Shown here: piece after piece, positions 7,079-10,680 of the stretch
Position numbering within the stretch: the first letter of the stretch is position 1
Layout of the letters: each line of letters begins with the position of its first letter
Source: Caryophanales bacterium
Lineage (GTDB): Bacteria > Bacillota_I > Bacilli_A > RFN20 > CAG-288
Length of the DNA stretch: 10,680 bases
Assembly: GCA_021621525.1 (NCBI GenBank)
Contig: JAJVUU010000059.1
Location: 1-10,680, forward strand
Direction: 5' to 3'
Made by a program: the position numbers and the translations under genes
The notes under the pieces: model-generated
What the model was told of the DNA's origin: nothing
Seen by the model: the letters and a program-made list of their open reading frames with translations, nothing else
Database searches by the model: none

Positions 7079-7215
7079 GCTTTTTTGAACAAAAAACAAC
7101 GAAAAAGTCAATCTTCTCCATCCGTTCCTCCTAACGCAAAGTCTTATACCCCAAAAAGAAGACATGAAAATCAGTTTCGGCAAAAGAAACTCTTTTCTTT
7201 GAAATTTGCTTTGCC

Positions 7216-7239
7216 TATAATTTGCAAGAAGAGAAAGGA
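7216..7239 (+). promoter_or_regulatory. -10 box and ribosome binding site of the ASCH-add operon
   Basis: A perfect TATAAT at 7216-7221 is followed by AAAGGA (7234-7239), 9 bases before the ATG at 7249. The -35 region is weak (T-rich, no TTGACA-like hexamer at 16-18 bases), so an activator or a strong UP-like A/T-tract upstream may contribute. This arrangement decides the start: an in-frame TTG at 7222 directly abuts the -10 box and would not be in the transcript. Confidence 0.6.
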
Positions 7240-7248
7240 CACTTTGTC

Positions 7249-7590
7249 ATGAAAGAAAAAGAGATTTCAGTCAGGCATCCTTATTTCATATTACTCAAGA
7301 GCGGAGAGAAAACCGTCGAAGGAAGACTCTACGATGAATTCTTCAGAGACCTGAAGAAAGAAGACATCCTCACCTTCAAGGACGAATCAGACGGCGAGAC
7401 GTTCAGAAGTCTTGTCAAAGACATCCTCGTCTTCAAAGATTTCAGCGAGATGATAAAGCATTTCGGAAGGGAAGTCCTCGGCTTCAAGGATCACTCCTTC
7501 GAAGATACGCTGAAGACATACAATTCCTTCTATACCAAGGAAGAAATCGATAAAATGGGCGTATGTGGAGTATGCATCGAAAAAGCCTGA
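7249..7590 (+). CDS. ASCH-domain protein
   Basis: A 113-residue single-domain protein. The N-terminal 'SVRHPYFILLKSGEKTVEGRLYDEFF' region (residues 7-32; K17, G19, K21, T22, E24, R26 stand out) and 'LKKEDILTFKD' are the ASCH signature: a strand, the G-x-K-T-x-E-x-R motif, and a small beta-barrel (PUA-like fold). The family binds or acts on RNA and modified nucleosides; E. coli YqfB of this superfamily is an N4-acetylcytidine amidohydrolase that uses a lysine of the same G-x-K-T stretch. Here a glutamate replaces the second threonine of that motif, so I do not transfer the activity. The stop codon lies 15 bases before the adenosine deaminase gene, which suggests a shared transcript and a nucleoside-related role. 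Confidence 0.85.
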   Translation: MKEKEISVRHPYFILLKSGEKTVEGRLYDEFFRDLKKEDILTFKDESDGETFRSLVKDILVFKDFSEMIKHFGREVLGFKDHSFEDTLKTYNSFYTKEEIDKMGVCGVCIEKA

Positions 7591-7605
7591 AAGGATTCAG
7601 ATAAA

Positions 7606-8538
7606 ATGAGAGAATTGCATTTGCATTTAGACGGATCCATGCGTCCAGAGACCGTGCTGGATCTATATCGAGAGGAAAACATCCTGCCTCCCTGTGAGGA
7701 TGTCCCTAGCATGAAGAAGATGCTCACGGCCAACCCTGATGCCAAGGATCTAGGTGAAGTCCTTCAGGTCTTCAACATACCTCTTAAGGTCCTGCAGAAG
7801 CAATATGCCCTGAAAAGAGCCGCCAAGGAGCTTGTCGAAGACTTAAAGAAGGCAGGAAACGATTATGCCGAAATCCGTTTTGCCCCACAGCTCTCCGTCA
7901 AGGAAGGACTATCCCAGAAAGAAGTCTTGGATGCCGTCATCGATGGAATCAAGGAGGGAATGAAAGAAAACCCAGACATTGAAGTCGGCCTTCTTCTCTG
8001 CATGATGAGAGGTGGAAGCAAAGAAGCAAACAGGGAAAACGTCCTTCTCGCCCATGAATACTTGGGAAACCATGTCAAGGGAATCGACCTTGCCGGAGAC
8101 GAAAACAATTATCCATGCCATCTCTATGAAGATGAGTTTGCCCTGGCAAGAAGACTGAACGTCCCATTCACCGTCCATGCCGGTGAGAGCAAGTCCATCG
8201 CCAATGTCATGGATGCCATCAGATATGGAGCAAGAAGGCTTGGTCACGGATGCAGTGTCATCCATGACAAGGAAGTCATGCACATCATCAAGGAGGAGGG
8301 AATCCTGATTGAATGCTGCCTGACCAGCAACATGCAGACCAAGGAAGTGCCAGACCTCAGCAAGCATCCCATCCGTGCATTCTTCGACTACGGCATCCGC
8401 GTCAACATCAATTCCGACAACATGACCGTATCCGACACAGACATCAGAAAGGAACGCAAGCTTGCCAAAGACCTTCTTGACTTCACCGATGAAGAGCTTT
8501 CACTCATCGATGGCTATGCCAAGGAAGCCTCTTTCTGA
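7606..8538 (+). CDS. add: Adenosine deaminase
   Basis: A 310-residue amidohydrolase that converts adenosine (and likely deoxyadenosine) to inosine for purine salvage in the cytoplasm. Metal and catalytic residues are all visible: H5 and H7 with D9 in 'HLHLDGS', 'HAGE' with H191 and E194, H214 in 'GHG', and D271 in 'NINSDN'. The last motif has Asn where mammalian enzymes have a second Asp, as is common in bacterial members. It is slightly shorter than the E. coli enzyme (about 333) but has no gap in a motif. AAAGGA (7590-7595) lies 10 bases before the ATG and overlaps the ASCH stop codon. Adenine or 6-aminodeoxyfutalosine deaminases share this fold, so substrate is inferred. No clear terminator directly follows; the structured region at 8598-8763 ends in one. 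Confidence 0.92.
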   Translation: MRELHLHLDGSMRPETVLDLYREENILPPCEDVPSMKKMLTANPDAKDLGEVLQVFNIPLKVLQKQYALKRAAKELVEDLKKAGNDYAEIRFAPQLSVKEGLSQKEVLDAVIDGIKEGMKENPDIEVGLLLCMMRGGSKEANRENVLLAHEYLGNHVKGIDLAGDENNYPCHLYEDEFALARRLNVPFTVHAGESKSIANVMDAIRYGARRLGHGCSVIHDKEVMHIIKEEGILIECCLTSNMQTKEVPDLSKHPIRAFFDYGIRVNINSDNMTVSDTDIRKERKLAKDLLDFTDEELSLIDGYAKEASF

Positions 8539-8583
8539 AGTAAGCGTTTTCTTGACAAAGAAGTCATCATCCCGTTTTTGATG

Positions 8584-8592
8584 TGATATATT
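8584..8592 (+). promoter_or_regulatory. Extended -10 promoter before the candidate structured RNA
   Basis: TGATATATT (8584-8592) has the TG-N-TATAWT form of an extended -10 element, which can work without a good -35 box. Transcription would start near 8598-8600, exactly where the first arm of the closing helix begins. A perfect TTGACA lies at 8552-8557 but is 29 bases from this -10, too far to pair with it. Confidence 0.5.
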
Positions 8593-8597
8593 TTCTC

Positions 8598-8763
8598 TCG
8601 AAAAAATGGATATATGGAACCTTTCAATGGTGGTTCCGTCTCTAGCCTCAACCGAAATGAGGGCTATTCATTTAATACTTATGGATATCGTGCTGTAAGT
8701 ATTAAATGGGGCTGTTGCAAAACCTTGAGAAAATCAAGGTAGGGGCAACAGCCCTTTTTTCGA
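8598..8763 (+). ncRNA. Candidate structured RNA with four hairpins and an intrinsic terminator
   Basis: About 165 bases that fold almost completely. TCGAAAAAA (8598-8606) pairs with TTTTTTCGA (8755-8763) to close the element. Inside are: GGAACC/GGTTCC (8616-8621 with 8632-8637); TAGCC-TCA with TGA-G-GGCTA (8643-8650 with 8658-8666, one bulged G); a perfect 13-bp stem CATTTAATACTTA/TAAGTATTAAATG (8669-8681 with 8696-8708, loop of 14); and GGGCTGTTGC/GCAACAGCCC (8709-8718 with 8745-8754) with an inner 7-bp ACCTTGA/TCAAGGT stem. An extended -10 box sits just upstream. I do not recognise a named RNA family: it lacks T-box, tmRNA, SRP and 6S hallmarks I could check by eye. It may be a small RNA, a structured 3' end of the add transcript, or a leftover palindromic mobile element. 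That it is structured is well supported; that it is an independent RNA gene is inference. Confidence 0.55.
8709..8760 (+). terminator. Intrinsic terminator upstream of truB
   Basis: A 10-bp perfect stem, GGGCTGTTGC with GCAACAGCCC, followed at once by six T (8755-8760). The 26-base loop contains a second 7-bp stem (8722-8728 with 8734-8740, loop GAAAA), making a two-storey hairpin. It ends either the candidate RNA or read-through from the adenosine deaminase gene and isolates truB. Confidence 0.85.
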
Positions 8764-8768
8764 TGTTT

Positions 8769-8799
8769 TGGGTTAACCCACCTAAAAATACGATATAAT
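8769..8799 (+). promoter_or_regulatory. truB promoter with 12-bp palindrome
   Basis: A perfect TATAAT (8794-8799) ends 8 bases before the truB ATG. The position expected for the -35 box (8771-8776, GGTTAA) matches the consensus poorly. It lies inside a 12-bp perfect palindrome, TGGGTTAACCCA (8769-8780), which may be a protein-binding site. A start about 7 bases past the -10 box would yield a leaderless or one-base-leader truB mRNA. Confidence 0.6.
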
Positions 8800-8807
8800 A
8801 TTCCGGC

Positions 8808-9662
8808 ATGATTTCAGGGTTCCTAAAGATCGACAAAGAAGCCGATTACACTTCCAGCGATGTCGACAGGGTCATCAAGAGACAGCTTGATGTCCCCAAG
8901 GTAGGCCATCTTGGCACACTGGATCCTTTTGCGACCGGCCTTCTCATCATCTCCGTCAACGAAGCCTGCAAACTGACACCTATGATTCCTGACGGCGACA
9001 AGGAATATGTCGCCACCTTATGTCTTGGCAAGACGACGCCATCCTTGGATACAGAGACAGAGATCTGTGATATCAGGGATGTAGAGAGATACACCGAGGA
9101 TGAAATCAAGTCTGTCCTGTCTTCCATGCTCGGAAGACAGCTTCAGACTCCTCCTCTTTTCTCAGCCAAGCATTACAAAGGCACAAAGGCTTATTTCCTT
9201 GCAAGGGAAGGCAGCAAAATCACTTTGCCACCCCATGAGATCCAAATCCATTCCCTTGAACTGATTCATTATGACAGCAAGGAAAACACCATCGTCTTCA
9301 AGACATGCGTTTCCAAAGGAACCTACATCAGGACCCTTGGAAGCGACATTGCCAAGAAGCTTGGGACCATCGGTTACCTCACTGCCTTAAGAAGGACAAG
9401 AATCGGTCATTTCACCTTGGATGGGGCCATCCACTGCAAGGATGCAAAAAAGGAAGATCTCCTGCCTCTTACCTATTTCAATCCAGAAATCAAGAAAATC
9501 GAATGCGACGAGACTCTCTCTTTCCGTGTCAAAAACGGACAGACCCTGAAACTGGAAGAGAAAGAAGACTATCTTTTCATGATGGGAAAAGAAAGACTCC
9601 TTGCTTTATATAAAAGAGAAGGACGGGTCTATCACTGCTACAAAGGAATACGAAATGACTGA
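8808..9662 (+). CDS. truB: tRNA pseudouridine(55) synthase TruB
   Basis: A 284-residue enzyme that makes pseudouridine at position 55 of the T-loop in most tRNAs. Family signatures in order: 'GFLKIDKEADYTSSDVD' at 4-20 (usual form GF-x-x-x-DKP-x-G-x-TS-x-D), the catalytic aspartate D39 in 'GHLGTLDPFATGLL', 'YVATLCLGKTTPSLDTE', 'PPLFSAKHYKGTKAYFLARE', and 'SKGTYIRTLGSDIAKKLG' followed by 'LTALRRTRIG'. The C-terminal ~60 residues form the PUA-like tail. The ATG at 8808 fits the family N-terminus, but there is no Shine-Dalgarno sequence before it and a TATAAT lies 8 bases upstream, so leaderless translation is likely. truB often follows rbfA; here it starts its own unit with ribF, which overlaps its 3' end by 8 bases. 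Confidence 0.97.
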   Translation: MISGFLKIDKEADYTSSDVDRVIKRQLDVPKVGHLGTLDPFATGLLIISVNEACKLTPMIPDGDKEYVATLCLGKTTPSLDTETEICDIRDVERYTEDEIKSVLSSMLGRQLQTPPLFSAKHYKGTKAYFLAREGSKITLPPHEIQIHSLELIHYDSKENTIVFKTCVSKGTYIRTLGSDIAKKLGTIGYLTALRRTRIGHFTLDGAIHCKDAKKEDLLPLTYFNPEIKKIECDETLSFRVKNGQTLKLEEKEDYLFMMGKERLLALYKREGRVYHCYKGIRND

Positions 9663-10560
9663 AGAGATTCTCGATATCCGATCCACCGAAAAACAAAAAG
9701 AAGACATTGCCCTGGCAATCGGTTTTTTCGATGGCCTTCACCTCGGACACAGGATGCTGATTGAAGAAGTAAAGAAAACAGATGGCTGTATTCCCTGTGT
9801 CCTGACCTTCACAAAGGACTTCAAGGCAAACCTGAAGCACGAGAAGCAGGAGCTGTTGCTGACAAAAGAAGAAGAAAGAGAAATGCTCTCATCCTTAGGA
9901 ATCGAAAAGGAATTCATCCTTCCCTTCAATGAAGAGACCAAGAATACAGGCAAGGAAGAATTCTTGGATTTTCTTAAAAGGCTCAATCCAAGACTCATTG
10001 TCGTCGGAAAGGATTTCACTTTTGCAAAGATGGCATCCGGAAAGGCAACAGACCTGTTATCCTTAAAGCAGGAAGGAATCGACGTGAAACTTCTTTCCCT
10101 TCTATTGGAAGGAAACGAAAAAATATCTTCGACCATGATCAAAGCCTTGCTGAAGGAAGGAAAGATCCAGGAATCAGACAAGCTGCTAGGTTATGACTAC
10201 TATCTGGAAGGTATCGTAACCCATGGATATGAAAACGGAAGAAAGATACACTTCCCGACAGCCAACATGGCCTATCCGGAATATAAGGTGAGGCTAAAGG
10301 AAGGTGTCTATGAAACGACGACTGAAATCGATGGCAAGAACTATCGAAGCATGACAAACATCGGAAACCATCCTACCATCGACGCCTTAGGAAAAGATAT
10401 CATCGAGACCCATGTCATAAACCATGATGAAGACCTCTATGGTAAAGAAATCAAGGTCAGTTTCAAAAGGTATCTGAGACCACAGAGAAAATTCGCTTCC
10501 TTGGATGAATTATCCAGACAGCTCCTTGCTGACAAAGCATCGATTCTCAGTCATCCATAA
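9655..10560 (+). CDS. ribF: Bifunctional riboflavin kinase / FAD synthetase
   Basis: 301 residues, the usual length. It phosphorylates riboflavin to FMN and adenylylates FMN to FAD. The N-terminal nucleotidyltransferase half has 'AIGFFDGLHLGH' (21-32, the GxFDGxHxGH motif), 'IVVGKDFTFA' and 'ISSTMIKALL'. The C-terminal kinase half has 'GRKIHFPTAN' with P201-T202-A203-N204, 'NIGNHPT' (235-241) and the likely catalytic glutamate E251 in 'IIETHV'. The kinase motif is normally GR-x-LGFPTAN; here the LG is Ile-His. An in-frame TTG at 9601 would add 18 residues, but AAAGGA (9642-9647), 7 bases before the ATG at 9655, favours the latter. It overlaps truB by 8 bases. truB-ribF adjacency is common in Firmicutes. 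Its FAD product would serve flavoproteins such as the BaiN-type protein in this window. Confidence 0.97.
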   Translation: MTEEILDIRSTEKQKEDIALAIGFFDGLHLGHRMLIEEVKKTDGCIPCVLTFTKDFKANLKHEKQELLLTKEEEREMLSSLGIEKEFILPFNEETKNTGKEEFLDFLKRLNPRLIVVGKDFTFAKMASGKATDLLSLKQEGIDVKLLSLLLEGNEKISSTMIKALLKEGKIQESDKLLGYDYYLEGIVTHGYENGRKIHFPTANMAYPEYKVRLKEGVYETTTEIDGKNYRSMTNIGNHPTIDALGKDIIETHVINHDEDLYGKEIKVSFKRYLRPQRKFASLDELSRQLLADKASILSHP

Positions 10561-10591
10561 AGATGATTCCTTATCCTGACACAATCTTTTC

Positions 10592-10626
10592 AAGTCCTCT
10601 TTTAAATATAGAAAGAGGACTTTTTT
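10592..10626 (+). terminator. Intrinsic terminator of truB-ribF
   Basis: A perfect 11-bp stem, AAGTCCTCTTT (10592-10602) with AAAGAGGACTT (10612-10622), a 9-base loop and a run of six T (10621-10626). It lies 31 bases after the ribF stop. The remaining 54 bases to the window end show no feature I can support. Confidence 0.92.
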
Positions 10627-10680
10627 GGCAGTAAATAAAAGTATGTGTAAAAATAGATAACATAGCTTGTAAGGTAACCT

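Noticed and set aside
8552..8592. TTGACA at 8552 paired with TATATT at 8587 as one promoter
   Set aside because: The spacer is 29 bases, far beyond 16-18; only the extended -10 is kept.
8708..8723. GGGGCTGTTGCAAAAC resembling the terminal repeat of some insertion sequences
   Set aside because: No transposase, no matching distant terminal repeat and no clear target duplication; the sequence is explained by a terminator hairpin. Kept only as an alternative in a finding.
9601..9654. TTG start giving a longer RibF
   Set aside because: The ATG at 9655 has AAAGGA at ideal spacing and gives the normal family N-terminus.
1..10680. CRISPR array, tRNA or rRNA genes, prophage
   Set aside because: No regularly spaced direct repeats, no cloverleaf with a T-loop motif, no rRNA-like segment and no phage proteins were seen by eye.

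Overview
The window looks like a chromosomal segment of a low-to-moderate GC Firmicute. Motif-level resemblances (S15, RumA/RlmCD, RibF) and the very AAG/GGA/ATC-rich codon use would fit the Erysipelotrichia or a neighbouring class, but this placement is inference without a database search. UGA is a normal stop and tryptophan is TGG, so the code is standard and this is not a Mollicute.

Layout from left to right. (1) Bases 1-2551, minus strand: an AT-richer block holding the 5' part of a type I restriction R subunit (HsdR), cut by the left edge. A 63-aa XRE-family regulator precedes it, translationally coupled through an ATGA overlap, with a good promoter at 2523-2551. Codon choice differs clearly from the rest of the window, which suggests acquired DNA. 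(2) Bases 2552-2971: about 420 bases without a convincing gene. (3) Bases 2972-6644, minus strand: a compact three-gene operon ordered, in transcription direction, as a BaiN/HI0933-type flavoprotein, a DUF5677-like protein of unknown function, and an RlmCD/RumA-type 23S rRNA uracil methyltransferase. The reading frames overlap by 11 and 8 bases, and a strong terminator lies at 2972-3004. (4) Bases 6661-7078, minus strand: rpsO (ribosomal protein S15) with its own promoter, a structured leader and its own terminator. (5) Bases 7216-8538, plus strand: an ASCH-domain protein and an adenosine deaminase, 15 bases apart, probably a nucleoside-salvage pair. (6) Bases 8584-8763: a candidate structured RNA with an extended -10 promoter, four successive hairpins, a long-range closing helix and an intrinsic terminator. 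(7) Bases 8769-10626, plus strand: truB and ribF, overlapping by 8 bases and closed by a strong terminator at 10592-10626.

The core genes serve translation (RlmCD, S15, TruB) and cofactor or nucleoside metabolism (RibF, adenosine deaminase, the flavoprotein). Two genes, truB and the flavoprotein gene, have a TATAAT box only 6-8 bases before their start codon and no Shine-Dalgarno sequence, so they are likely translated from leaderless mRNAs. Other genes here have ordinary AGGAG-type sites, so both initiation modes seem to coexist. The least explained element is the multi-hairpin region between the adenosine deaminase gene and truB.
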